Shown one piece after another: positions 52,035 to 60,810 of a stretch of DNA of 64,000 nt; the stretch's first letter is position 1, and each line of letters opens with the position of its first letter. The notes under the pieces were generated by a model, which saw nothing but the letters and a program-made list of their open reading frames with translations, searched no databases and was not told the DNA's origin. The position numbers were made by a program, and so were the translations under genes. Where the stretch lies: assembly GCF_033406955.1 (NCBI RefSeq), contig NZ_CP137734.1:2108001-2172000 (forward strand), given 5' to 3'. Source of the stretch: Streptomyces violaceoruber (GTDB taxonomy: Bacteria > Actinomycetota > Actinomycetes > Streptomycetales > Streptomycetaceae).

Positions 52035-53313
52035 CTGGGGCGGAAACGTCTCGGCGCGCCCCGCGCGGGAGGTCACTCCCGCCTCCGTCGACGAACTGGC
52101 CGACGCCGTCCGCCGGGCGGCCGAGGACGGGCAGCGGGTCAAGGCGGTCGGCACCGGGCACTCGTTCACGTCGATAGCCGCGACGGACGGTGTGTTGATC
52201 CGGCCTCAACTGTTGACGGGCATCCGCAGCATTGATCGCGACGCCATGACGGTCACGGTGGAGGCCGGCACCCCGCTCAAGAGGCTCAACATGGCGCTCG
52301 CGCGTGAGGGCCTGTCGCTGACCAACATGGGCGACATCATGGAGCAGACCGTCTCCGGGGCCACCAGCACCGGCACCCACGGCACCGGCCGCGACTCGGC
52401 CTCGATCGCCGCCCAGATCCGCGGCCTGGAACTGGTCACGGCGGACGGCTCGGTGCTGACCTGCTCCGCGGACGAGAACCCCGAGGTGTTCGCCGCCGCC
52501 CGGATCGGCCTCGGAGCACTGGGCGTCGTCACGGCGATCACCTTCGCCGTGGAGCCGGTCTTCCTGCTCACGGCCCGCGAGGAACCGATGCCGTTCGACC
52601 GGGTCCTGGCCGACTTCGACGCGCTGTGGTCCGAGAACGAGCACTTCGAGTTCTACTGGTTCCCGCACACCAACAGCACCAACACCAAGCGCAACAACCG
52701 CAGCGCCGGTCCGGAGCGGCCGGTGGGCCGGTTCCAGGGCTGGCTGGACGACGAGTTCCTCTCCAACGGCCTCTTCCAGGCGGTCAACTGGGTCGGCCGC
52801 GCGGCGCCCGCCACCATCCCGTCGATCGCCCGGATCTCCAGCCGGGCGCTCTCCGCGCGGACGTACACGGACACTCCCTACAAGGTCTTCACATCCCCGC
52901 GCCGGGTGCGGTTCGTGGAGATGGAGTACGCCGTTCCGCGCGAGGCCGTCGTCGAGGTGCTGCGCGAACTGAGGACGATGGTCGACCGCTCACGGCTGCG
53001 GATCAGCTTCCCGGTCGAGGTGCGCACGGCCCCGGCCGACGACATCACGCTGTCCACCGCGTCGGCCCGCGACAGCGCGTACATCGCCGTGCACATGTTC
53101 CGGGGCACGCCCTACCAGGCGTACTTCACCGCCGCCGAGCGGATCTTCACGGCGCACGAGGGCCGGCCGCACTGGGGCAAGGTGCACACCCGGGACGCCG
53201 GGTACTTCTCCCGGGTGTATCCGCGCTTCGCCGAGTTCACGGCGCTGCGGGACCGTCTTGACCCTGACCGCCTGTTCCAGAACGACTACTTGCGCCGGGT
53301 TCTGGGGCCGTAG
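51976..53313 (+). CDS. FAD-linked sugar-1,4-lactone oxidase family
   Basis: 445 aa. N-terminal FAD_binding_4 (PCMH) domain with VGTGHSFTSIAATDG and GATSTGTHGTGRDSASI; C-terminal ALO domain ending AEFTALRDRLDPDRLFQNDY, as in D-arabinono-1,4-lactone oxidase. Oxidises a sugar lactone or polyol with O2; exact substrate not deducible. TTG start at 51976 with GGGAGGG upstream, inside the end of the MFS gene. Its 3' end overlaps the convergent membrane-protein gene by 77 bp. Confidence 0.88.
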   Translation: MSSTRTASGRTSGRNGTWRNWGGNVSARPAREVTPASVDELADAVRRAAEDGQRVKAVGTGHSFTSIAATDGVLIRPQLLTGIRSIDRDAMTVTVEAGTPLKRLNMALAREGLSLTNMGDIMEQTVSGATSTGTHGTGRDSASIAAQIRGLELVTADGSVLTCSADENPEVFAAARIGLGALGVVTAITFAVEPVFLLTAREEPMPFDRVLADFDALWSENEHFEFYWFPHTNSTNTKRNNRSAGPERPVGRFQGWLDDEFLSNGLFQAVNWVGRAAPATIPSIARISSRALSARTYTDTPYKVFTSPRRVRFVEMEYAVPREAVVEVLRELRTMVDRSRLRISFPVEVRTAPADDITLSTASARDSAYIAVHMFRGTPYQAYFTAAERIFTAHEGRPHWGKVHTRDAGYFSRVYPRFAEFTALRDRLDPDRLFQNDYLRRVLGP

Positions 53314-54121
53314 CCGAGGCGTCCGGGTCGGGGGCTCCGGTGCCGCCGGCCTCTTCGTCGCCGCCGGCGTCCGGGGTGGGCGTCGGGCTGGACTCCGTAC
53401 TGCCGCCCTCCGTCGAACCGGCGCCGGACGACGGGCTCCCGTCGGTGGCGTCCGGGCTCCCGGAGGGGGTGGGGGCCGGGGCTTCGCTCCCGGAACCGGA
53501 GTCCTTCGCGTCGCCCGAGTCGCCGGAGTCCCGGCCGTCCTGGGGGTCTTCCGTGCCACCGGAGTCGCCGGACTCCCCGGACTCCCCCGAATCGGCGGCG
53601 GACTTGCCGTGGCCGGTGAAGGCGCTGCCGACGGTGGTGCTGTGTCCGCCGCTCAGGTTCTGGCCGGAGGCGACCTCGTACACCGTGATCCCGGCCATGG
53701 TGACGCCGAAGACGAGGGCCGCCGCGACCAGCGGGCGGCGCCAGCCCCTGGTCCGCGTGCGGTAGACGGTGCCCTCGGTGAACTCCCCCGAGGCCGAGGC
53801 CCGGTTCGGGTCCGGCCTCGCGGCCGGTACCGACGCGGTTCGCCCGTCGATCCGCACGGCGGCGACGGTGCGCTTCACCCGGATCTGCTCCCCGGTGCGC
53901 TTGAAGAAGTGCTGGAGCACCGAGCCCCCGCAGGTGGCGACGACACTGATCAGGCCGGCTCCGGCGATCGTGCCGTACACACCGAAGGAGGAGGCGAGTT
54001 TGGCGGCCACCACCGCCGCCAGGGCGCTGCCCGCGACCTGGGGGACGCTCAGGTCGATGCGCCTGGACTCCCCCTTCGAACCCACGTCCGCCACGCCCGC
54101 GTCATCGGACCTTTCACGCAT
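53237..54121 (-). CDS. Membrane protein with long Ser/Gly/Asp tail
   Basis: 294 aa. Two hydrophobic segments (about 25-70 with AGSALAAVVAAKLASSFGVY, and about 130-148 with LVAAALVFGVTMAGITVYEV). The last 130 residues are a low-complexity tail rich in Ser, Gly, Asp, Thr and Pro (SGESGESGDSGGTEDP and similar), probably extracytoplasmic and disordered. No catalytic motif. The C-terminal 25 codons are antisense to the oxidase gene. Function unknown. Confidence 0.8.
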   Translation of the reverse strand: MRERSDDAGVADVGSKGESRRIDLSVPQVAGSALAAVVAAKLASSFGVYGTIAGAGLISVVATCGGSVLQHFFKRTGEQIRVKRTVAAVRIDGRTASVPAARPDPNRASASGEFTEGTVYRTRTRGWRRPLVAAALVFGVTMAGITVYEVASGQNLSGGHSTTVGSAFTGHGKSAADSGESGESGDSGGTEDPQDGRDSGDSGDAKDSGSGSEAPAPTPSGSPDATDGSPSSGAGSTEGGSTESSPTPTPDAGGDEEAGGTGAPDPDASATAPEPGASSRSGTGGQGQDGPAAP

Positions 54122-54593
54122 CGTCGGACCTTGCCTGCCTTTCCCGTACGGGATCGATCAACTGCATGAGAAAGGGACGTGCGGCCGAAACCATTAGTTC
54201 CGTTTCTGGTGATTGCGTGAAGTACGCCACGTCCAAGATCGCGGAAATCGCGCCCGGGACGGCCGGGCGCCACCTCTTGCCAGAAGTTGGGCGGCGCGCC
54301 AATCCACGCACGTGGTCCGAATGGAGTACTGTTGCGAGCCCTGGAGCTGGTCTCCCGACAGGGGGTCCGGCACCTTGAAGGACCGCCGGGAGGGGGCTAG
54401 TTGCACAGGGTGACGAGGTTGGTCACTTAGCGTTGCGAACAGGTAACCGTGCCATAACGGCGATCCAGGGCCCGCGCCCGACACGCCGGGCAACTCGGCA
54501 AGGTTGTGGCAGGCTGCACCCGGGCAGGCCACACTCGACAGAGCGGAAGCAGCGACGCACGTGACGTCGGCAGGCACCACCCGGGAGGTCCCC
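54122..54593. other. Intergenic leader region upstream of sepH
   Basis: 472 bp without a credible gene. Includes moderately AT-rich stretches (54180-54240 and 54410-54460) suitable for promoters. The distance to sepH leaves room for a long leader. No terminator or riboswitch pattern is clear. Confidence 0.5.
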
Positions 54594-55652
54594 ATGCCCG
54601 AACTGCGTGTCGTGGCCGTCTCGAATGACGGCACACGGCTGGTGCTGAAGGCTGCGGACAGCACGGAGTACACGCTTCCGATCGACGAGCGGCTCCGTGC
54701 CGCCGTACGCGGCGACCGTCCCCGCCTCGGCCAGATCGAGATCGAGGTGGAGAGCCATCTCCGCCCCCGCGACATCCAGGCGCGTATACGTGCCGGCGCG
54801 ACCGCGGAAGAGGTCGCCCAGATGGCCGGCATCCCCGTCGATCGCGTACGGCGCTTCGAGGGCCCCGTGCTGGCCGAGCGCGCCTTCATGGCGGAGCGGG
54901 CCCGCAAGACCCCCGTCCGCCGCCCCGGCGAGAACTCCGGACCGCCCCTCGGCGAGGCCGTCCAGGAGCGGCTGCTGCTGCGCGGCGCCGACAAGGACAC
55001 CGTCCAGTGGGACTCCTGGCGCCGCGACGACGGCACCTGGGAGGTCCTGCTGGTCTACCTGGTCGCGGGCGAACCGCACTCGGCGAGCTGGACGTACGAC
55101 CCGCCCCGGCGGCTCGTCCAGGCCGTCGACGCGGAGGCACGTGCGCTGATCGGGGAGTCCGACGACCTCGCCGCGCCCGAGCCCAGCTTCCCGTTCGTGC
55201 CGCGCATCGCCCGACTGCCGCGCGACCGGCCGCTGGACCGCACCCTCGACCGGGAGCAGCGGGAGCGTCCGAGCCTGCCCCCGCCGCCGTCCGAGCCGGC
55301 CGACGACACCGCGGCCACCGCATCGGCCGAGCGCGAACGCGACTCGCTCACCAGCCTGCTGGAGGCCGTACCGAGCTTCCGCGGCGACCTGGTGGTGCCC
55401 GAGCGCGCTCCGGATCCGGTGGAGGAGCCCGTCGAGGAACCCGAGGTGGAGGAGCCGCCCGCGCCCGCCGCGTCGGCCGGTTCCGCCTATGCCGACGTGC
55501 TCATGCCGCGCTCGGTGGCGAGTCACCGCGACCGCCTCACCGGCTCCACCGACCGCCAGGCCGAGGCCGACGGCGTCCGGCCGGGTCGCCGCGCGGCGGT
55601 GCCGAGCTGGGACGAGATCGTGTTCGGCACACGGCGCAAGAAGCAGGAGTAG
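54594..55652 (+). CDS. sepH: SepH, FtsZ-assembly factor
   Basis: 352 aa, DUF3071 family. SepH binds FtsZ and promotes its assembly during Streptomyces cell division. The N-terminal conserved domain (about 1-165) begins PELRVVAVSNDGTRLVLKA and contains a helix-turn-helix-like element, ATAEEVAQMAGIPVDRVRRF. The middle is acidic and Pro-rich, and a short conserved C-terminal motif closes the protein (VPSWDEIVFGTRRKK). ATG with GGGAGG 6 nt upstream. Followed by a perfect 13-bp hairpin. Confidence 0.94.
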   Translation: MPELRVVAVSNDGTRLVLKAADSTEYTLPIDERLRAAVRGDRPRLGQIEIEVESHLRPRDIQARIRAGATAEEVAQMAGIPVDRVRRFEGPVLAERAFMAERARKTPVRRPGENSGPPLGEAVQERLLLRGADKDTVQWDSWRRDDGTWEVLLVYLVAGEPHSASWTYDPPRRLVQAVDAEARALIGESDDLAAPEPSFPFVPRIARLPRDRPLDRTLDREQRERPSLPPPPSEPADDTAATASAERERDSLTSLLEAVPSFRGDLVVPERAPDPVEEPVEEPEVEEPPAPAASAGSAYADVLMPRSVASHRDRLTGSTDRQAEADGVRPGRRAAVPSWDEIVFGTRRKKQE

Positions 55653-55683
55653 TCCGGTCTTCGCCGGATGACGTGACCGAGGT

Positions 55684-55713
55684 CGGGGCCGCACCCGGGT
55701 GGGTGCGGCCCCG
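55684..55713 (+). terminator. sepH terminator hairpin
   Basis: CGGGGCCGCACCC (55684-55696) pairs exactly with GGGTGCGGCCCCG (55701-55713) around a 4-nt loop, about 32 bp past sepH. The rest of 55714-55935 shows nothing. Confidence 0.8.
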
Positions 55714-55935
55714 CTTGCGTGCCACCGGCCGACTGCGCGTACGGACGTGCCGCGGACGGGCCGGCGGGTGCCGCCCTCGTGCGGGCGCTGCGCCACCCTC
55801 GGTGCGAGGTCCTGCCTCCGGACAGCCCCCCGCTCCCGGCGGACGTGGCCCCGCCGCACCCCGGTCCGGGGTCCCACTTGCGGTGACCCGGGCCTCCTTG
55901 CGCGCGAGTCCGCCACCTACGCGCGGCGCACCTCT

Positions 55936-56787
55936 CTACTGCGGGTCGGGGCCCACCGCGACCGGCCGGGCCGGGTCCGAGGACCACTCGGACCAGGAGC
56001 CCACGTACAGCGCCGCCGGAATCCCCGCCACCGCCAGGGCGAGCACTTCGTGGGCAGCCGACACGCCCGAGCCGCAGTACACGCCGACCGCGCCGTCCTC
56101 CGTGGCGCCGAGGGTCTTGAAGCGTGCCCGGAGTTCCTCTGCGGGCAGGAAGTGCCCGTCCGGGGCCACGTTGGCGGTCGTCGGCGCGGACACGGCGCCC
56201 GGGATGTGGCCGCCGACCGGATCGATCGGCTCGACCTCGCCCCGGTAACGCTCCCCCGCGCGGGCGTCGAACAGCACCCCGGACCGGGCCAGCGCGGCCG
56301 CCCCGTCCGCGTCCAGCAGGCCCGTCGCGCCCGGCACCGGCGTGAAGTCGCCCTCCGCGGGCGCCGGGACGTCCGCCGACAGCGGCGCCTCCCAGGACGG
56401 CAACCCGCCGTCGAGGACCCGCACGTTCGGGTGACCCGTCCAGCGCAGCAGCCACCAGGCGCGGGCCGCCGCCCATCCCTGCCCGCCGTCGTAGACCACG
56501 ACCGGCCGCCCGTGCGACACGCCCGCCCGGCGCATCGCCGCGCCGAACTCCCCCACCTCGGGCAGCGGGTGCCGGCCGTTCACGCCGGGCGCGGAGGCGA
56601 GTTCGCGGTCCAGGTCGACGTAGACGGCACCGGGCAGGTGCCCGGCCGCGTACTCGGCCCGGCCGTCGAACGGCGGGGCACCGGCCGCCTTCGCCGTGCT
56701 CAGCTGCCAGCGGACGTCGAGCAGGACGGGCGGATTGGGGCCCGCCAGTTCGTCGGCGAGTTCGGATGCGGAGATGATGGCGTTCAT
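55936..56787 (-). CDS. Sulfurtransferase (TST/MST type)
   Basis: 283 aa with two rhodanese domains. Transfers sulfane sulfur from thiosulfate or 3-mercaptopyruvate. The first, inactive domain contains LLDVRWQLS and VYDGGQGWAAARAW; the active Cys is in the second, VYCGSGVSAAHEV, a CGSGVxA loop closest to mercaptopyruvate/thiosulfate enzymes. ATG at 56787; a longer frame upstream overlaps the divergent gene region and is rejected. Confidence 0.92.
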   Translation of the reverse strand: MNAIISASELADELAGPNPPVLLDVRWQLSTAKAAGAPPFDGRAEYAAGHLPGAVYVDLDRELASAPGVNGRHPLPEVGEFGAAMRRAGVSHGRPVVVYDGGQGWAAARAWWLLRWTGHPNVRVLDGGLPSWEAPLSADVPAPAEGDFTPVPGATGLLDADGAAALARSGVLFDARAGERYRGEVEPIDPVGGHIPGAVSAPTTANVAPDGHFLPAEELRARFKTLGATEDGAVGVYCGSGVSAAHEVLALAVAGIPAALYVGSWSEWSSDPARPVAVGPDPQ

Positions 56788-57022
56788 GGCCCCATCCTGA
56801 CGTACCGAGTGGCCGAGGCGTCGTTGTCGGGCTACTCTGCCCGCCGGACAGTACCGGTCACGAGGCGTACGTGTTCGGCCACATGCTGTACTGCCCGGGC
56901 AGGCGGGCTGCCCCACGAGCGCGAGCACGCCCGAAGCACGCACCGGATCCCGGTGCCGGTGCCGAGGCCCGTCGGAGCGGAAGCGGACGCACGGCCCGCG
57001 GAGGGCCGAGAAGAGGGTGACG

Positions 57023-57826
57023 ATGACCGACGCACGGGGATCGGACGGCCGGATCGGCGAGACGAACGCCCGACGCGCGCCCGGCACGCCCTGCTGGGTG
57101 AGTCTGATGGTGCACGGACCGGCCGCCACCCACGACTTCTACGGTGCCCTGTTCGGCTGGGAGTTCCGGCCCGGCCCTCAGCAACTGGGCCCCTACGCCC
57201 GGGCCCTGCTCGACGGGCGGGAGGTGGCCGGCATCGGGCAGCTGCCCCCGGACCGGCAACTGCCCACCGCCTGGACGCCGTACTTCGCCTCCGACGACGT
57301 CAACCGGACGGCGGAAACGGTGCGCCTGTGCGGTGGCACGGTCGGCGTCGGCCCCCTGGACGCGGGCGAGGCCGGCCGCATGGCCCTGGGCTCCGACCCG
57401 GCCGGCGCCGTCTTCGGAGTGTGGCAGGCGGCCGCACACCTGGGCACGGCCGTCACGGGCCGGCCCGGCACACCGGCCTGGAACGAACTGCTGACGTACG
57501 AGGCGGCGGGCGTCGCCAAGTTCTACGAGACGGTCTTCGGTTTCGAACTGCTCCCGGATCCCTCCGCCGACCGCGACTACGTGACCCTGCGCATCGAGGG
57601 CCGTCCGGTCGCCGGCATCCACGGCGTGGGCGACGCCCTGCCGCGCGACCGGGGGCCGCACTGGACGACGTACTTCGAGGTGGCCGACACGGACGAGTCC
57701 GCGGCGCGCCTCGTCGACCTGGGCGGGCACGTGCTGGCCCCGGCCCACGACACGCCCCACGGCCGGGTGGCGACGGTGGCGGATCCGGAGGGGGCGCGGT
57801 TCACGCTGCTGCACGCGCAGCGGTGA
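57023..57826 (+). CDS. VOC (glyoxalase/bleomycin-resistance) family protein
   Basis: 267 aa with two VOC domains (about 22-130 and 145-262). First: PCWVSLMVHGPAATHDFYGA; second: WNELLTYEAAGVAKFYETVF and GARFTLLHAQR. Such tandem proteins bind a metal and a small molecule; metal ligands are not all obvious here. Substrate unknown. ATG at 57023 is favoured because GAGGG is 5-7 nt upstream; a GTG two codons earlier is possible. Confidence 0.85.
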   Translation: MTDARGSDGRIGETNARRAPGTPCWVSLMVHGPAATHDFYGALFGWEFRPGPQQLGPYARALLDGREVAGIGQLPPDRQLPTAWTPYFASDDVNRTAETVRLCGGTVGVGPLDAGEAGRMALGSDPAGAVFGVWQAAAHLGTAVTGRPGTPAWNELLTYEAAGVAKFYETVFGFELLPDPSADRDYVTLRIEGRPVAGIHGVGDALPRDRGPHWTTYFEVADTDESAARLVDLGGHVLAPAHDTPHGRVATVADPEGARFTLLHAQR

Positions 57827-57849
57827 CGCGGTGACGGGGCCGGCCGTAC

Positions 57850-57869
57850 GCCTGCGGGACCCCGCAGGC
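57850..57869. terminator. Hairpin between convergent VOC and aldolase genes
   Basis: GCCTGCGG (57850-57857) and CCGCAGGC (57862-57869) with a 4-nt loop. Serves both transcripts. Confidence 0.55.
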
Positions 57870-57880
57870 CTCGGCCCCGC

Positions 57881-58729
57881 TCAGCCGCTCACCACGGCGA
57901 GCAGGGCACGTACCGTCTCCGCCATCGCCTCCCGGCCGCGGGCGACGTAGGGGCGGGGGTCCGTCAGATCGGGGCGCGCCGCCAGCGTCTCGCGGACCGC
58001 GCCGGTGAAGGCGATGTTGAGGGCGGTGCCGACGTTGACCTTCAGGATGCCCGCCCGGACGGCCCGCCGCAGTTCGTCGTCCCCGACTCCCGACGAACCG
58101 TGCAGTACCAGCGGCACCGGCACGGCCTCCCGGAGCCGTTCGATCAGCGCGTGGTCCAGGGACGCGGAGCGTTCGGTCATCGCGTGGCTGCTGCCGACGG
58201 CGACGGCCAGCGCGTCCACGCCGGTGTCCGCCACGTAGCGCGCCGCTTCCTGCGGGTCGGTGCGCACCCCGGCCGCGTGGGCGCTCGCGGGGGCGTCGGG
58301 TTTGCCCCCCACGTACCCGAGTTCGGCCTCCAGCCACAGACCCGCGCCGTGGGCCCACTGCGCCGCGGCGCGGGTGGCGGCGAGGTTCTCGGCGTAGGGC
58401 TGCGCCCCGGCGTCGAACATCGCGGAGGAGAACCCCGCGTCGGCCGCCCCGTGCAGCAGCCGCGGGTCCGTCACGTGGTCCAGGTGCAGTGCGACGTCGA
58501 CGTCACAGGCCTTGCCGACCTCTGCCGCGGCCCGGGCGATCGGCTCCACCCGGCCGCCGTGGAACCGCACGGCGTTCTCGCTGATCTGCAGGATCACGGG
58601 GGCGCCCGCGGCCTGCGCACCGGAGGCGATCGCCTCGGCGTGCTCCAGCGTGATCACGTTGAACGCCGCGACGGCCCGGCCGGCGACGGCGGCCTCCGAG
58701 ACGAGTTCGCGCGTGGGAACCAGGGGCAT
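57881..58729 (-). CDS. Class II ketose-bisphosphate aldolase (GatY/KbaY-like)
   Basis: 282 aa Zn2+-dependent aldolase that splits fructose- or tagatose-1,6-bisphosphate. Motifs: AFNVITLEHAEAI at the start, LHLDHVTD with the metal His and Asp, LEAELGYVGG, VAVGSSHAM with a metal His, and LVLHGSSGVGDDEL. Last gene of the catabolic operon whose first gene encodes a GatZ-like protein, so tagatose-bisphosphate is the likely substrate. GAGGGGG precedes the ATG. Confidence 0.9.
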   Translation of the reverse strand: MPLVPTRELVSEAAVAGRAVAAFNVITLEHAEAIASGAQAAGAPVILQISENAVRFHGGRVEPIARAAAEVGKACDVDVALHLDHVTDPRLLHGAADAGFSSAMFDAGAQPYAENLAATRAAAQWAHGAGLWLEAELGYVGGKPDAPASAHAAGVRTDPQEAARYVADTGVDALAVAVGSSHAMTERSASLDHALIERLREAVPVPLVLHGSSGVGDDELRRAVRAGILKVNVGTALNIAFTGAVRETLAARPDLTDPRPYVARGREAMAETVRALLAVVSG

Positions 58730-58833
58730 GGGGGTGTCCCCCTCGCTTTCGTGTTGCTTCGACGGTCGGTCGGTCCGGCCGGTACGGCGGTTGCCGTCCG
58801 CACCGGCCGGTACGGGTGGGTGGGCGTTCGGGA

Positions 58834-59772
58834 CTAGCGTGCGACGGAACTGACGTCGTCGTCCGCCGCACCCGGCGCCACGGAACTCTCGCCGCTCTTC
58901 TCGTCGCTGTAGACCATCAGCGTCGAACCCGCGAGGGCGAGCACGATGCCGAGGGCGCCCCACACGCTGGGCAGCGTCTGGTAGACCGCCAGGGACAGCA
59001 CGATGGTCAGGACGGGGGCGAGTGCGTTGGTGATGGGGGCGACCACGGTGGCCTTGCCCCGGCTGAACGCCATGACCAGGAACAGCGCGCCGACCGCGTT
59101 GAGGACCTGGGTCACCGCGGTGAGGGCCGGCGCCTGCCAGGGAGCCCCGGACGGGAAACCGCCCATGATCGCGAACGCCACCGGAACCAGCAGCAGTCCG
59201 CTGATGGTCATCCACCCGAAGGTGGTCGCGTCGTTGACCCCGACGAGCGCGGCCTTGCGCATGCAGAACGCCTGCACACCCCAGGCGACGCAGATCAGGA
59301 TGGCCATCGGCAGCCACGGGCCGTGCGCGCCCGAGTCGCCCCCGCCACTGGGGATGCCGAGCAGCACGATCGCCACCAGCGCCGCGACCACGCCCACGAC
59401 GGCCAGCCGGGTGATCCGCTCCCGCAGCAGCACCGTCGCCATGAGGACGGTGATCACCGGGGAGAGGGACACCAGGGGGAAGATCAGGTACGCGGGGCCG
59501 TCGGCGAGCGCCTGGAACAGCAGCAGTTGTCCGCCGGCGCCGGTGAGGCCCGCGATCAGGCCGTACCTCGCGGCGACGGGCCTGCGGTCGAAGGTATTGC
59601 CGCGCATCGCGAAGTACGCGGGGATGAGCATCGTGAAGGCCCAGATGATGTAGATCATCTCGTTGGGGTAGCCGTACCTGCTGTTGGGCTCGCTGGAGAA
59701 GGCGCCCCACACACCCCAGAACAGGACCAGCAGCGACGCGTACAGGATCCAGCCTCTTGTGCCGTTCTTCAT
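58834..59772 (-). CDS. EamA/DMT-superfamily transporter
   Basis: 312 aa with ten hydrophobic helices in two EamA repeats (about 8-140 and 155-290). Probably moves the sugar or amino-sugar handled by this operon. It replaces the PTS seen in aga/gat operons, and uptake of unphosphorylated sugar fits the kinase gene just upstream. ATG overlaps the kinase stop (ATGA). The C-terminal tail is acidic and disordered. Confidence 0.85.
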   Translation of the reverse strand: MKNGTRGWILYASLLVLFWGVWGAFSSEPNSRYGYPNEMIYIIWAFTMLIPAYFAMRGNTFDRRPVAARYGLIAGLTGAGGQLLLFQALADGPAYLIFPLVSLSPVITVLMATVLLRERITRLAVVGVVAALVAIVLLGIPSGGGDSGAHGPWLPMAILICVAWGVQAFCMRKAALVGVNDATTFGWMTISGLLLVPVAFAIMGGFPSGAPWQAPALTAVTQVLNAVGALFLVMAFSRGKATVVAPITNALAPVLTIVLSLAVYQTLPSVWGALGIVLALAGSTLMVYSDEKSGESSVAPGAADDDVSSVAR

Positions 59773-60761
59773 TGTTCGTCCTCTCCTGAGGCGGGGGACC
59801 CTGAGGCCTTGCGCAGCGCGTCGAGCGCCGGCCGGTCGAGCGGGGTTCCAGCGAGTTTCGCCGCGTACAGGGCGGCGCCCACGACGGGCTCGTACAGGGG
59901 GTGTCGCAGCTCGTAGCCCGCGAAACGGATCTTCAGTCCGGTGGTGAACGCCTCCAGGACCGGGGCGGCGCCGAAGGTACCGCCGGAGTAGGAGACGGGC
60001 ACGGTCTCGTCCGGGCCGAACCCGAGCCGTTCTCGGGTGGCTTCGACCAGCAGGGCGAGTTCGCGGCCGGCCTCCGCGAGGATCGCCGCGGCGGTCTCGT
60101 CGCCCGACGCTGCCGCCTCGGCCACCGAGCGGCTCAGTGCGGCGATCCGGCCCCGGTCGCCCTGCCACCGGTTGTGCACGACGTCGATCACGTCGAGGTC
60201 CGACTCCAGACCGAGTCTGCTTCGGAACACCCCGGCCAGGGGGCCCTCGGGGAGCCGTCCGTCGCTCATCCGGGAGAAGGCGTTGAGGCCGCGGATCGCG
60301 ATCCAGTACGCCGATCCCTCGTCGCCGAACGACTCGCTCCAGCCGCCGATGCGCACACCCCGGCCCTGCCGCTCGCCGTAGGTCATCGAACCGGTGCCGC
60401 TGATGACGTTGATGCCGTCGGCCGCGCCCAGCGAACCCGCCCAGCCGCAGACCATGTCGTTGTCGCACGCGTAGCGGTCGTGCCCGAGCACCGCCCGCGG
60501 TGTCGCGTCGAGGACGGGCAGGTCGCGGGCCGCCTCCCCGTAGCCGGGCAGGCCGAAGAAGGCGTACTCGATGTCGGCCGGGGACAGTCCGGCCGCCGCG
60601 CAGACGGTGTCGACCCCTTCCCTCAGCACACGCTCGACCAGCTCGATGCCGTGGGAGAAGTAGTACGAACTTGCCGCCTGGGCACGCGCCACCACTTGTC
60701 CGGACCGGTCGACCAGACAGAACGCGGTTTTCGTACCGCCGCCGTCGACACCCAGGAACAT
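59769..60761 (-). CDS. N-acetylhexosamine kinase, BadF/NagK-like
   Basis: 330 aa ATPase of the ASKHA fold. FLGVDGGGTKTAFCLVD is the phosphate-1 motif; VISGTGSMTYGE and GDEGSAYWIAIRGLNAF match N-acetylglucosamine-kinase relatives. Likely phosphorylates an imported amino sugar before the SIS protein acts. Which hexosamine is not deducible. Follows the SIS gene after 49 bp and overlaps the transporter by 4 nt. Confidence 0.88.
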   Translation of the reverse strand: MFLGVDGGGTKTAFCLVDRSGQVVARAQAASSYYFSHGIELVERVLREGVDTVCAAAGLSPADIEYAFFGLPGYGEAARDLPVLDATPRAVLGHDRYACDNDMVCGWAGSLGAADGINVISGTGSMTYGERQGRGVRIGGWSESFGDEGSAYWIAIRGLNAFSRMSDGRLPEGPLAGVFRSRLGLESDLDVIDVVHNRWQGDRGRIAALSRSVAEAAASGDETAAAILAEAGRELALLVEATRERLGFGPDETVPVSYSGGTFGAAPVLEAFTTGLKIRFAGYELRHPLYEPVVGAALYAAKLAGTPLDRPALDALRKASGSPASGEDEQ

Positions 60762-60810
60762 CGTCGTACCTCCGTCCGGCGCCCTCGATCCGCGCCGTCG
60801 CTGACTTCGA

